A stretch of 33,831 bases of DNA from an uncultured Chloroflexota bacterium. GTDB taxonomy: Bacteria; Chloroflexota; Dehalococcoidia; UBA3495. Below the pieces are notes generated by a model, which was not told the DNA's origin, made no database searches, and worked only from the letters and a program-made list of their open reading frames with translations. Shown here piece by piece: positions 8,380-17,093 of this stretch. The translations under genes and the position numbers were made by a program. The stretch is from contig CAJXEF010000005.1 in NCBI GenBank assembly GCA_913052545.1, forward strand, positions 1 to 33,831. Direction: 5' to 3'. Every line of letters starts with the position of its first letter. Position 1 is the first letter of the stretch.

Positions 8380-8414
8380 AATCTTAATACCATAAATAAT
8401 AAGGAGCTAGATAG

Positions 8415-9449
8415 ATGATTCGAGAATCTATCAGTTATCTGGTTTCAGGTAGACATTTGACAATGGAAGAAGCTGCCACCGTGATGCAAGAAATTATGGA
8501 TGGTGAGGCTACTCCGGGTCAGTTGGGAGCGTTTCTGACTGCTTTGAGTGACAAAGGGGAAGAACCTCAGGAAATCGCAGGTATGGCTCGGGTAATGCGA
8601 GAAAAAGCACTTCACGTTGAGGTAGAAGGTGATTTAGTGGATACCTGCGGTACCGGCGGTGATGGTAAAAACAGTTTTAACATTTCTACGGCATCTGCAT
8701 TTGTAGCCGCAGGTGCTGGTCTGAAAGTTGCTAAACACGGTAACAGAGCTGCGAGTGGCTCTTGTGGTAGCGCCGATGTTCTAGAGGCCTTAGGTGTCAA
8801 AATTGATTTACCGCCCGAAGGGGTTGAACGTTGCATCAAGAGTGTTGGAATGGGATTTATGTTTGCTCCAGTATTTCACCCGTCTATGAGATATGCGGCA
8901 CCTATAAGGCGTGAGATAGGGATAAGAACAGTGTTTAATATCTTGGGACCTTTAACTAATCCTGCGGGTGCTCAATATCAATTAATCGGCGTTGCATATG
9001 CTGAGTTGGGCCGGCAAATGGCCGAGGTACTTAGGTTACTAGAGGTTAAACACGCTATCATAGCTTATGGTCAGGATGGCTTAGATGAATTGACTTTAGA
9101 TGGTTCCACTACCGGTTGGGAGGTTAAGGAAGGAGTGGTTAGACCTTGGTCTACATCACCTCAGGAAGTTGGGCTTCCAACTGTAACTGTTGATGCTATA
9201 AGGGGAGGTACTAAGGAAGAAAACGCGGGCATAATGCGTACGGTTTTCCAAGGAGAGCCTAGCCCGTTCCGGGATGTAGTCCTACTTAATAGTGCAGCGG
9301 TTTTGTTAGTAGGGAACCGTGTGGATAATATGACCGAAGGGGTAGAACAGGCCGCTAAAATCATTGACGATGGCGTTGCGCTCGATAAACTAGAGAGCTT
9401 TATATCAATCAGTCAACAAGTTGGGATCGGACTAGAGGTCGATAGTTAG
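8415..9449 (+). CDS. trpD: Anthranilate phosphoribosyltransferase
   Basis: The 344-residue TrpD joins anthranilate to PRPP in the second step of tryptophan synthesis. Clear signatures are CGTGGDG at residues 78-84 (PRPP/phosphate loop) and KHGNRAASGSCGSAD from residue 107 (anthranilate and PRPP contacts). An N-terminal helical domain typical of the family precedes them, and FNILGPLTNPA follows. AAGGAG lies 8 nt before the ATG. It is a stand-alone TrpD with no fused TrpG glutaminase. It opens a trpD-trpC-trpF-trpB order on plus, 47 to 62 nt from trpC depending on the start chosen there. Neither trpE nor trpG lies upstream, where the minus-strand catabolic genes begin. Confidence 0.97.
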   Translation: MIRESISYLVSGRHLTMEEAATVMQEIMDGEATPGQLGAFLTALSDKGEEPQEIAGMARVMREKALHVEVEGDLVDTCGTGGDGKNSFNISTASAFVAAGAGLKVAKHGNRAASGSCGSADVLEALGVKIDLPPEGVERCIKSVGMGFMFAPVFHPSMRYAAPIRREIGIRTVFNILGPLTNPAGAQYQLIGVAYAELGRQMAEVLRLLEVKHAIIAYGQDGLDELTLDGSTTGWEVKEGVVRPWSTSPQEVGLPTVTVDAIRGGTKEENAGIMRTVFQGEPSPFRDVVLLNSAAVLLVGNRVDNMTEGVEQAAKIIDDGVALDKLESFISISQQVGIGLEVDS

Positions 9450-9511
9450 ATTGTATTAATCTTGGAGCTGGTAGGTTTTAATATTAAACAAGGATTTTGT
9501 GGATCATTGAT

Positions 9512-10297
9512 ATGCCTACGATACTGGATGAAATAGTCTCTGCTAAACGTAATGAGCTGGCTGATCAAAAGAATAATGTTTCTATTCGAGAACTCGAAGG
9601 TATGATCCGTGATCAGCCCAATCCTCTAGACTTTGGGTTAGCCTTAAAGGGAGATAATATCCGACTGATAGCTGAAGTTAAAAAAGCCTCTCCTTCAAAG
9701 GGCTTACTTTGTGAGGATTTTGACCCAGTAAGGCTGGCAAGCATTTATACTGGTCACGGGGCAGCGGCAGTATCGGTCCTGACCGACCCTAGGTTCCAAG
9801 GTGAATTAGGACATATTGAACAAATCAAAAGGTTGGGTGCAGCCGGTAATTCTCCTGTATTGCGCAAGGATTTTATTTTTGACCCTTATCAGATTTATGA
9901 AGCACGGTCTGTCGGATCAGACGCGCTTTTGCTAATAGTATCCATATTATCTGTAAGCGCATTAAAGGAGCTGCTACATTTGACGGAAGAATTAGGTATG
10001 CAATGCCTAGTTGAAATTCATGATCGCTCTGAGATGGATATAGCATTAGAATCGGGAGCTCAGATTATCGGTATTAATAATCGAGACTTAAGAACTTTTA
10101 AGACAGATTTAGGAGTTACGTTAAACTTGGCTACTGATATTCCAGAAGGAAAGATCATAGTTAGTGAGAGCGGTATCAATTCCAAAAATCACTTAAGAGA
10201 ATTAGATGTCGTTGGAGTCGATGCGGTTTTAGTAGGGGAAGCTCTGGTTACTTCACCTAATATCGCCCAAAAAGTAGCGGAGTTATCGAGTAAGTGA
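9512..10297 (+). CDS. trpC: Indole-3-glycerol phosphate synthase
   Basis: This 261-residue TIM-barrel enzyme closes the indole ring in the fourth committed step of tryptophan synthesis. Visible motifs are AEVKKASPSKG (catalytic Glu and Lys near residues 55-58), VLRKDFI with the general-acid Lys at about 120, IGINNRDL near residue 180 and VSESGI near 217. The ATG at 9512 fits the family N-terminus MPTILDEIVSAK; a TTG at 9497 would sit only 2 nt after the AAGGA and adds five unlike residues. Ribosome binding for 9512 is weak (GTGGA, 8 nt). It is followed by trpF after 17 nt, so the two are surely co-transcribed and are not fused as in enterobacteria. Confidence 0.96.
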   Translation: MPTILDEIVSAKRNELADQKNNVSIRELEGMIRDQPNPLDFGLALKGDNIRLIAEVKKASPSKGLLCEDFDPVRLASIYTGHGAAAVSVLTDPRFQGELGHIEQIKRLGAAGNSPVLRKDFIFDPYQIYEARSVGSDALLLIVSILSVSALKELLHLTEELGMQCLVEIHDRSEMDIALESGAQIIGINNRDLRTFKTDLGVTLNLATDIPEGKIIVSESGINSKNHLRELDVVGVDAVLVGEALVTSPNIAQKVAELSSK

Positions 10298-10314
10298 AGT
10301 GGTGATCAATACTT

Positions 10315-10974
10315 ATGCCAATGGTTAAGATCTGCGGGATTAGGGAGGCTCAGGATGCGTTGGTTTCCGCAGATAGCGGAGCGGATTTCATTGGGTTGGT
10401 CTTTGTGCCGAATCGTAGGCGTTGCTTGAAGGTGGAATCGGCTGCACATATTGTCCAAGAACTTAGAGGTTCTTTTGAGAATCCACCTGAAGTAGTTGGG
10501 TTATTTGCCGATCAACCACTAGATGAGGTGAACCTCTTTGTTCGAAATTGCGGTTTAAATTGGGCACAACTCTGCGGACATGAGTCGGTAGAATATTGCG
10601 GTAATATCCAAACTAATGTCTTTAAAGTAATCCATGTTCCAGCTGAATCTAGTTCAGCTGAAGACTCTGACAAATTGTCTGATAGGATTATTGATTATCA
10701 TCAATCTGGACACATGGTGACCCTGGATCGTCAAGAAGGTACTTTACAGGGAGGTACCGGATTATCTTTTGACTGGCAGGTGGCATCTAAGTTAACGCAA
10801 ACAGGATATAAGTTCGTATTGGCTGGAGGCCTTACGCCTTCCAATGTTGGAGAAGCCATCAAAATAGTAGACCCTTGGGGGGTGGATGTTTCGAGTGGAG
10901 TGGAGACTGATGGTATAAAAGATCCTGAGAAGATTAGGGCTTTTATACTGCAAGCACGGTTGCTATCATCCTAA
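10315..10974 (+). CDS. trpF: Phosphoribosylanthranilate isomerase
   Basis: TrpF of 219 residues performs the Amadori rearrangement between the TrpD and TrpC steps. The catalytic Cys7 lies in VKICGI and the catalytic Asp138 in VTLDRQEG. GGTGLSFDW follows, and the phosphate-binding strands LAGGLTPSNV and VDVSSGVE close the barrel. Length is normal. Two Met codons lie at the start (MPM); the first is taken, preceded by a weak GGTGA. It sits 17 nt after trpC and 59 nt before trpB. Nothing is unusual apart from the operon lacking its first and last genes. Confidence 0.96.
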   Translation: MPMVKICGIREAQDALVSADSGADFIGLVFVPNRRRCLKVESAAHIVQELRGSFENPPEVVGLFADQPLDEVNLFVRNCGLNWAQLCGHESVEYCGNIQTNVFKVIHVPAESSSAEDSDKLSDRIIDYHQSGHMVTLDRQEGTLQGGTGLSFDWQVASKLTQTGYKFVLAGGLTPSNVGEAIKIVDPWGVDVSSGVETDGIKDPEKIRAFILQARLLSS

Positions 10975-11033
10975 GTTATTATTTCTAAATCCTGGTTAAA
11001 TAATGCCGATATAAGTTATGGAGGTCGTTGTTT

Positions 11034-12242
11034 TTGACGTTCAATGAGGCGATTACATTACCGGACGACAACGGTAGATTTGGGGATTTCGGTGGTAAGT
11101 TTGTACCAGAAACTTTGATGTCTGCCCTGACTGAATTGGAAACAGCGTACAAGGATGCTAAGGAGTCTCGAGAGTTTCAAGTGCAATTACATGATGCCTT
11201 GACTCACTACGCTGGACGTCCTACCCCGCTTTACTTTGCGGAAAATCTCAGCAAAATTTGTGGGGGAGCGCGGATCTATTTAAAGCGGGAGGATTTGGCC
11301 CATACCGGAGCTCATAAGATTAACAATGCGTTAGGACAGGGGTTGTTGGCGAGACGTATGGGCAAGAAGAGGATCATAGCGGAAACTGGTGCTGGACAAC
11401 ATGGTGTTGCTACGGCGACAGTGTGTGCAATGCTTGGACTACAATGCATAGTTTATATGGGTGCTGAAGATATACAGAGACAGAGTCTAAACGTTTACAG
11501 GATGCGTTTGTTAGAGGCCGAGGTTATATCAGTGCCTTCTGGGACTCAGACCTTAAAAGATGCTATCAACGAAGCTATACGGGATTGGGTGACGAATGTT
11601 GACTCGACGCATTATCTCATAGGAAGCGTGGTAGGTCCTCATCCGTATCCGATGATGGTGCGAGATTTTCAATCTGTGATAGGTCAAGAATCACGTGAGC
11701 AAGTTTTAGAACGCGAACGTCGGTTGCCAAATTACGTTGTTGCCTGTGTGGGAGGAGGTAGCAATGCTATAGGGATTTTTCATAGATTTATCGCTGACGA
11801 GTCGGTCTCGTTGGTAGGAGTGGAAGCTGCTGGTGAAGGTTTGGACTCAGGGCGACATTCAGCTACCCTAAGTGCTGGGCAGCCTGGAGTCTTACATGGT
11901 TCTATGTCCTACCTTCTTCAAGATAATGATGGTCAGGTTATCGGAACCCATAGTATATCCGCTGGATTGGATTATCCAGGGGTGGGTCCGGAGCATAGCC
12001 ATTTGAAAGATAGTGGCCGAGCTAAGTACGTAGCGGTGACGGATGATCAAGCTCTAGAGGGATTCCATTTACTGTGTCGAACGGAAGGTATCATACCTGC
12101 TTTGGAGTCTTCTCATGCAGTTTTTTATGCAAGCGAGTTAGCTAGAAAATTATCACCTCAAGTAAGCATTGTGGTTTGTTTAAGCGGACGAGGGGATAAG
12201 GATGTCCCAACCGTGGCAGATGCTGCTGGCATAAGTTTGTAA
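11034..12242 (+). CDS. trpB: Tryptophan synthase beta chain
   Basis: This is a 402-residue, PLP-dependent TrpB that condenses indole with serine. With the TTG start at 11034, the Schiff-base Lys is residue 95 ([10 protein letters not shown]), the catalytic Glu is residue 117 (AETGAGQHG) and the PLP phosphate loop GGGSNA is residues 240-245. [18 protein letters not shown] at the N-terminus and the pattern around them place it with TrpB1, the form that pairs with TrpA. GGAGG ends 9 nt before this TTG, but only 3 nt before another TTG at 11028, so the later one is preferred. No trpA follows: the next gene is an SDR with its own promoter. TrpA must be encoded elsewhere or be absent. Confidence 0.97.
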   Translation: MTFNEAITLPDDNGRFGDFGGKFVPETLMSALTELETAYKDAKESREFQVQLHDALTHYAGRPTPLYFAENLSKICGGARIYLKREDLAHTGAHKINNALGQGLLARRMGKKRIIAETGAGQHGVATATVCAMLGLQCIVYMGAEDIQRQSLNVYRMRLLEAEVISVPSGTQTLKDAINEAIRDWVTNVDSTHYLIGSVVGPHPYPMMVRDFQSVIGQESREQVLERERRLPNYVVACVGGGSNAIGIFHRFIADESVSLVGVEAAGEGLDSGRHSATLSAGQPGVLHGSMSYLLQDNDGQVIGTHSISAGLDYPGVGPEHSHLKDSGRAKYVAVTDDQALEGFHLLCRTEGIIPALESSHAVFYASELARKLSPQVSIVVCLSGRGDKDVPTVADAAGISL

Positions 12243-12265
12243 ATCTCAGCACTAGAATGTCGCTG

Positions 12266-12274
12266 TGCTATAAT
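12266..12274 (+). promoter_or_regulatory. Perfect extended -10 promoter between trpB and the SDR gene
   Basis: TGCTATAAT is a full TGn-TATAAT extended -10, only 24 nt after the trpB stop. Start near 12281 leaves a leader of about 31 nt to the ATG at 12312. It uncouples the SDR-aminotransferase pair from the trp operon and overlaps an upstream in-frame ATG (12273), excluding that codon as the start. Confidence 0.6.
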
Positions 12275-12311
12275 GGCCGAAATTTTTATAGGTGGCTCAA
12301 GGAGAGTTCTC

Positions 12312-13109
12312 ATGGATATGGGGTTAACAGACAAAGTAGCTATAGTTACCGGTGGGAGTGAAGGTATTGGAAAATTTGCTGCCTTACGTATGGCAGAAGA
12401 AGGTGCGAGGGTTATCATAGTCGCCCGCCGACAGGAAGTTTTAGACCAGGCTGCACAGGATATACGAACAGCTACTGAGGGTGTAGTTTTACCTGTGGCT
12501 GCAGATGTTTCAGACCCTGGAACGGCTGACAAAGTAGTGAAGGCTGCTTTGGATAATTATGGTAGATTAGATATTTTAGTAAATAATGCCGGCGTTTCCA
12601 TGGCTAAGCCTTTTGAAGAAGTAAGTGATGAGGATTGGGAATCCGATTTTGAACTGAAGGTTTGGGGTGCTATACGTCTCATCAGGAAATCTATTCCCGA
12701 AATGCGTAAAGTCGGTGGTGGTAGAATTATCAACGTTACGAATCTGGGTGGCCGTACCCCTGGTCCTTCATCAATGCCGACTTCAATATCCCGGGCTACT
12801 GGTATTGCCCTCACAAAAGGTTTGTCTAAAGATCTTGGACAGGACAATATTTTGGTGAATACCGTTTGTATCGGAGTGATAAAAAGCGGTCAGCACGAAC
12901 GTCGTTATGAACGGTTGAAGCTAGATAATCCAAACTTAACAAAGGATGAATTCTACGCTCAAACTGCAAAGGCCCGAGGAGTTCCATTGGGGAGGGTTGC
13001 AGAGACTCACGAAGCAGGGGATGTTATAGCTTTCCTAGCATCTGAACGTGCCAGCTACTTAAACGGGGTTGCTATAAATATAGATGGCGGGAGTTCAGCG
13101 GTTGTTTAA
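12312..13109 (+). CDS. SDR-fold protein with a replaced catalytic tetrad
   Basis: This 265-residue protein keeps the Rossmann motifs of the short-chain dehydrogenases: VTGGSEGIG near residue 15, NNAG near residue 92, and a C-terminal LNGVAINIDGGSS. The four catalytic positions read Lys116 for Asn (ELKVWG), Asn144 for Ser (NVTN), Thr157 for Tyr and Arg161 for Lys (TSISR). The intact SDR at 6022-6771 provides a direct internal comparison. So cofactor binding looks intact while classical hydride-transfer chemistry does not. The protein may use other residues or may bind without catalysis. I believe similar sequences occur in other bacteria, so the change is probably conserved rather than decay. 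AAGGAGAG precedes the ATG. The aminotransferase gene starts 42 nt downstream. Confidence 0.85.
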   Translation: MDMGLTDKVAIVTGGSEGIGKFAALRMAEEGARVIIVARRQEVLDQAAQDIRTATEGVVLPVAADVSDPGTADKVVKAALDNYGRLDILVNNAGVSMAKPFEEVSDEDWESDFELKVWGAIRLIRKSIPEMRKVGGGRIINVTNLGGRTPGPSSMPTSISRATGIALTKGLSKDLGQDNILVNTVCIGVIKSGQHERRYERLKLDNPNLTKDEFYAQTAKARGVPLGRVAETHEAGDVIAFLASERASYLNGVAINIDGGSSAVV

Positions 13110-13151
13110 TCCGGAATCACCAATTTATTATGACTAGTATGGAGAAAATTT

Positions 13152-14345
13152 TTGATACCTAACTATATTAAGGAATTTCAGCCACCTTCAAGAATCTTAA
13201 TGGGGCCTGGACCGAGTAATGTTCACCCCCGCGTGTTGCAAGCCATGACTGCGCCAATACTGGGTCACTTGGATTCTCAGTTCTTCGAAGTTATGGAAGA
13301 TGTTTGCGACATGTTGCGTCAGGTTTACCACACCGATAATTACATGACACTACCCTTGTCATCTACCGGCACTGGTGCCATGGAAGCAAGTTGCGTCAAT
13401 TTATTGGAGCCGGGAGATACGGCTATCGTTTGTCGTAATGGGTATTTTGGTGACCGCTTGGCCGATATAGCCAAGAGATGTGGTGCAGAGGTTTTCGTAG
13501 TGGATTCATCGTGGGGCAATCCGGTTGATATAGAGGCTCTGGGTAAAGAGTTGAACAAGCATCCTAAAGTAAAGATGGTTGGTATGGTCCATGCGGAAAC
13601 TTCAACCGGCAGCCTAAGTCCTCTAACTCGTGCGATTGAATTGGCTCATGAACATGATGCATTGATAGTAGTGGACGCGGTGACATCTCTGGGTAGCCAC
13701 GATGTTCGGATGGATGAATGGGATATAGACGTTTGTTACAGTGCCAGCCAAAAGTGCCTGGGGGCCCCTCCGGGTCTGGCACCTATTAGCCTTGGGTCAC
13801 GAGCTATGGCAGTGATTAATGAAAGAAAAACCCCTGTCCAGAGCTTTTATTTTAATTTAAAAGATCTTCAAGCTTATTGGTCTGAGACACACGCTTATCA
13901 TCACACTTCTCCTATATCTATGACTTACGCTTTGAGAGAATCATTACGTATGATGATGGAAGAAGGCATAGATGAACGGCTCAAGCGTCATGCCAGAACA
14001 TCTGCTGCTTTAAGAGCTGGGGTTGAAGCTCTGGGGTTAGAAGTCCTAGCTGACCCACAATATAGATTAAATCCTTTGACTGCGGCCCTTATCCCTGAGG
14101 GAGTGGATGAAGCAGTTGTGAGAAGGCAATTAATAAAAGATTATAATATTGAAATCGGTGGCGGATTAGGAGATTTACAGGGTAAAGTTTGGCGGATTGG
14201 GTTAATGGGGGAAAGTGCTCGGGAATCAAATGTTTTTGCGTTTTTATCAGCTCTTGAAAGGATATTACCGGATCAAGGGTATGAAGTAGCTTACGGATCT
14301 AGTTTGTCTGCTGCCCAGCAAGCGTTGGCCGATTTTGTAGGTTGA
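13152..14345 (+). CDS. Class V aminotransferase (serine/alanine-glyoxylate type)
   Basis: The 397-residue PLP enzyme shows MGPGPSNVHPRVLQAM at the N-terminus and STGTGAMEAS for the PLP phosphate. HAETSTGSLSP follows, then Asp175 in VVDAVTSLG and the Schiff-base Lys201 in SASQKCLG. These features are typical of alanine-glyoxylate and serine-glyoxylate/serine-pyruvate aminotransferases, which make glycine from glyoxylate. The start is TTG at 13152 with GGAG 7 nt upstream. It shares a transcript with the altered SDR and faces the glycolate oxidase genes tail to tail. The oxidase makes glyoxylate, this enzyme's expected acceptor, so a glycolate-to-glycine route is a good inference. Exact amino donor is not readable. 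Confidence 0.9.
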   Translation: MIPNYIKEFQPPSRILMGPGPSNVHPRVLQAMTAPILGHLDSQFFEVMEDVCDMLRQVYHTDNYMTLPLSSTGTGAMEASCVNLLEPGDTAIVCRNGYFGDRLADIAKRCGAEVFVVDSSWGNPVDIEALGKELNKHPKVKMVGMVHAETSTGSLSPLTRAIELAHEHDALIVVDAVTSLGSHDVRMDEWDIDVCYSASQKCLGAPPGLAPISLGSRAMAVINERKTPVQSFYFNLKDLQAYWSETHAYHHTSPISMTYALRESLRMMMEEGIDERLKRHARTSAALRAGVEALGLEVLADPQYRLNPLTAALIPEGVDEAVVRRQLIKDYNIEIGGGLGDLQGKVWRIGLMGESARESNVFAFLSALERILPDQGYEVAYGSSLSAAQQALADFVG

Positions 14346-14384
14346 CGCTACACAGAACATTTAAATACGTAGCGTTACGTGTTC
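14346..14384. terminator. Possible hairpin between convergent aminotransferase and glcF genes
   Basis: Alternative pairings are visible: CGCTAC (14346-14351) with GTAGCG (14369-14374), or ACGTA (14367-14371) with TACGT (14376-14380) flanked by GAACA and TGTTC. There is no clear T-run, so this is a weak bidirectional terminator candidate. Confidence 0.3.
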
Positions 14385-14400
14385 CGGTAAGTTTTGGCAT

Positions 14401-15720
14401 CTATTCGCCCACTGTTTCAGCTTGATATGCTTCGTCCAAAAGGTCCACTACATGACAAACCTTGGTGGCGGATTGATGTTTCTCAAGTCCTAACTTTATT
14501 TGTGCCATGCAACCAGGGTTCGCAGTAACGACTTGCTTGGTGTTTGTTGCAGCTATCTTTTCGAGTTTATCTTCGAGAATTTGATTGGAAACTTCTGGTT
14601 GTACTGCTGAATATATTCCTGCGGAACCGCAGCAAACGCTTGAATCCTCCATTTCGATTAGTTGTATCCCGGGTATGGCGTTCAGTAGTTGGCGTGGTGC
14701 TGAGGTGATTCGTTGAGCATGGGCGAGATGGCAGGGATCTTGATATGTGATTTTGCGCTGTATATTGGAGTTGGGTATTTTGATCGGCAAATTGGCCAGA
14801 AACTCCGTAATGTCTTGGGTTAACTCACTGAATGCCTGAGCTTTTTTGAAATAAACTGGATCATCTTTCAGTAATTCATTGTATTCTTTCATGTTTGAGC
14901 CACAACCGGCCGAAGATGTGAGGATAACATCTACGTGGGCTTCTAAGAAAATGTCTATGTTTCGTCTCGCCATAATACGGGTGTTTTCCAAATCACCGCT
15001 ATGAAGATTTAGGGCCCCGCAACAGCCCTGGCCGGTGGGGATTACGACGTCACACCCATTTTTATTTAGCACTCGGACTGTAGCTCTCATGGTATCACCT
15101 TGCATTAGTGGCATTACGCAGCCAGCAAGGAGACCGACCTTATGAGTGGTTTCGGATTGGGCACGGAATACAGCTTTACTGGGCTTAAAAAATTTCTTGC
15201 CCATGACCGGCAATTGAGCTTCCAAATTCCCTAATGTCTTTGGTAACAACTTCAGTATTCGAGATGCTCTCAGCAGAGTTTGGACTCCGGACTCTTGATA
15301 TAATCTGATAACATATGCCCCGATCAGGAGTCTCTTAGGATTAGGTAGAGCCGCGCGCAAGAAGAACTTGCTAATTAATTTCAGATTATCGCCTTGCTTA
15401 TTTTGCTTGAATACCTGTGCCCTAGAATATTCCATTATACGACCGTAGGGTACTCCCGAAGGACAGACTGCTTCGCAGGCTCTACACTGGAGACACATTT
15501 CCCAATGAGAAACTACCCTTTCACTGATTTCTAACCGTTCTTCTTTTACAGCTTTCATCAAAGCTATCCGTCCCCTCGGGGATTCGGTCTCTACCTTCAA
15601 TGTTCTGTAAGTGGGACAAGCGCTGAGACACAACCCACAGTGTACGCATCTATATAGATCTGATTCAGATGGAACGTCCTGGGTTTGAGCAATTTGTGAG
15701 ATGTTTAAAGGTTTGACCAT
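14401..15720 (-). CDS. glcF: Glycolate oxidase iron-sulfur subunit
   Basis: GlcF of 439 residues (E. coli about 407) carries two 4Fe-4S ferredoxin motifs. The first uses Cys25, 28, 31 and 35 (CVHCGLCLSACP), the second Cys76, 79, 82 and 86 (CLQCRACEAVCP). The C-terminal half has the two CCG-type cysteine-rich repeats, recognisable by LLAGCVMPLMQ, GCCGALNLHSG, DPCHLAHA and CCGSAGIYS. It passes electrons from the flavin subunits to the respiratory quinone pool at the membrane. It starts 8 nt after the glcE stop and is the last gene of glcD-glcE-glcF. Related lactate or heterodisulfide-type subunits are the alternative, but the neighbours make glycolate oxidase the best call. Confidence 0.92.
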   Translation of the reverse strand: MVKPLNISQIAQTQDVPSESDLYRCVHCGLCLSACPTYRTLKVETESPRGRIALMKAVKEERLEISERVVSHWEMCLQCRACEAVCPSGVPYGRIMEYSRAQVFKQNKQGDNLKLISKFFLRAALPNPKRLLIGAYVIRLYQESGVQTLLRASRILKLLPKTLGNLEAQLPVMGKKFFKPSKAVFRAQSETTHKVGLLAGCVMPLMQGDTMRATVRVLNKNGCDVVIPTGQGCCGALNLHSGDLENTRIMARRNIDIFLEAHVDVILTSSAGCGSNMKEYNELLKDDPVYFKKAQAFSELTQDITEFLANLPIKIPNSNIQRKITYQDPCHLAHAQRITSAPRQLLNAIPGIQLIEMEDSSVCCGSAGIYSAVQPEVSNQILEDKLEKIAATNTKQVVTANPGCMAQIKLGLEKHQSATKVCHVVDLLDEAYQAETVGE

Positions 15721-15728
15721 ATTTTAAT

Positions 15729-17093
15729 TCATATGCCTGAGATAAATCGTCCGGGGTTTAAGGTTCTATAAGGGTCAAAATTATTCTTGAGATCACGCAT
15801 AATTCCTATTCCTGAAGGATCATGACCCCATATATCGACCTCTTTTTTCAGATATATGGGGCATTGTTCTATTATTGCGGATCCTCCGATAGAATTTAAA
15901 AATGTTCGTAGCCTCAAGAGATCATTAGCTTGTACACCAGAATCATCCCAAAAAATCAGCGATCCGCTGCCAAATCCTATATCTATTACGTGACCTATTG
16001 TAGGCTCCGAATTGGGATTTCGTTGGTTGGTTTCCCCCCCATAGGTCGAGTCTCTCTTAAGCCAATCAATTATTTGAGCGCAAAAGGATGGCGGGAAATT
16101 AATATTCACCCGGAGGAAAGATCGATCGATTTCAGTATACCCTAGGTTGTTCAAATCTCTAATAATACCCACGGCTACTGCTCCTGAGTGCTCCGACAGG
16201 TCGCTGGTTTCTAGCGTTTTTAATAGATTAGTCGTTTCTTGTACACATCTGGTGATTGCTTTGCTGCGACCGGTAAATATGGTTACTAATTTGTATTCTT
16301 TTGGATCCCTAAACTGCTTATTGAATAAATGTGCCCCTGCCGACGAGTTAATCAGGTGTAAACCCTGAGGACTATATATTTGCTGCAAGAGGTGTTGGCC
16401 TGCTTTGAGTGCTTCTACTTGGGAGGGAAAAGAGGCTAATACAACTGAGTGATTGGCAGGCTTGGGTGCTAATTTGAAGACGGCTTCTACAATCACCCCC
16501 AGCGTCCCCAGAGAGCCCGAATATAATTTATTTAAATCGTATCCTGTTACGTTTTTAACTACTTGTCCGCCGGATTTTGTTTCAATTCCCTCAGAACTAA
16601 TAACTTTAAGACCAATTAACCAATCCCTCGGGAGGCCGTAAGTACGTCTTAGCGGGCCTAAGGAACTTGCAGATAGAATGCCTCCGATTGTGGCATCGTT
16701 TGAAAGTGGAGCTTCCAAAGGTAAAAATTTTCCGGCAGATTCTAAGTTATGCTGTAGATTGTCTAGTGTAATCCCCGCCTGGACGCTCACCGTTAAGTCC
16801 GCTGGCTGAAAACTTATCACGTCGTTTAATTTACTTAAATCCATGACCATATCCAGCTGATCTGGGGGATTTCCTAAGTCGATCTGAGTGCCTCCCCCCC
16901 AAGGGGAAACCTTTTGGGACTCGGCTGAAGACCATTTGAGTAAATTAGATACTTCTTGGGTAGTGTTCGGTTTGACTACCAAGGAAGGTTGTAGGTCATC
17001 GATCTTGTATTGAAAACAGGATTCCGGGGGCAGTATTACCCCAGGACTTGTTTGATTTATAGTTGATAATAATGATCGATTACTTTCAGGCAC
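15729..17093 (-). CDS. glcE: Glycolate oxidase FAD-binding subunit GlcE
   Basis: This 454-residue protein has the FAD-binding type 4 (VAO) fold. VSPWGGGTQIDLG is the flavin pyrophosphate loop, LPLEAPLSNDATIGGILS the following segment, and GGQVVKNVTGYDLNKL a hallmark of GlcE. At 454 residues it is about 100 longer than E. coli GlcE, mostly C-terminal, and ends like GlcD-type proteins (FDPYRTLNPGRF). The start is GTG, its G shared with the TAG stop of glcD (TAGTG), so translation is probably coupled. It is thought to form the oxidase with GlcD and GlcF. Codon use and composition match its neighbours. Confidence 0.9.
   Translation of the reverse strand: MPESNRSLLSTINQTSPGVILPPESCFQYKIDDLQPSLVVKPNTTQEVSNLLKWSSAESQKVSPWGGGTQIDLGNPPDQLDMVMDLSKLNDVISFQPADLTVSVQAGITLDNLQHNLESAGKFLPLEAPLSNDATIGGILSASSLGPLRRTYGLPRDWLIGLKVISSEGIETKSGGQVVKNVTGYDLNKLYSGSLGTLGVIVEAVFKLAPKPANHSVVLASFPSQVEALKAGQHLLQQIYSPQGLHLINSSAGAHLFNKQFRDPKEYKLVTIFTGRSKAITRCVQETTNLLKTLETSDLSEHSGAVAVGIIRDLNNLGYTEIDRSFLRVNINFPPSFCAQIIDWLKRDSTYGGETNQRNPNSEPTIGHVIDIGFGSGSLIFWDDSGVQANDLLRLRTFLNSIGGSAIIEQCPIYLKKEVDIWGHDPSGIGIMRDLKNNFDPYRTLNPGRFISGI

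Noticed and set aside
8273..8414. trp attenuator or T-box leader
   Set aside because: The predicted leader is about 29 nt with no leader peptide, Trp codons or T-box motif.
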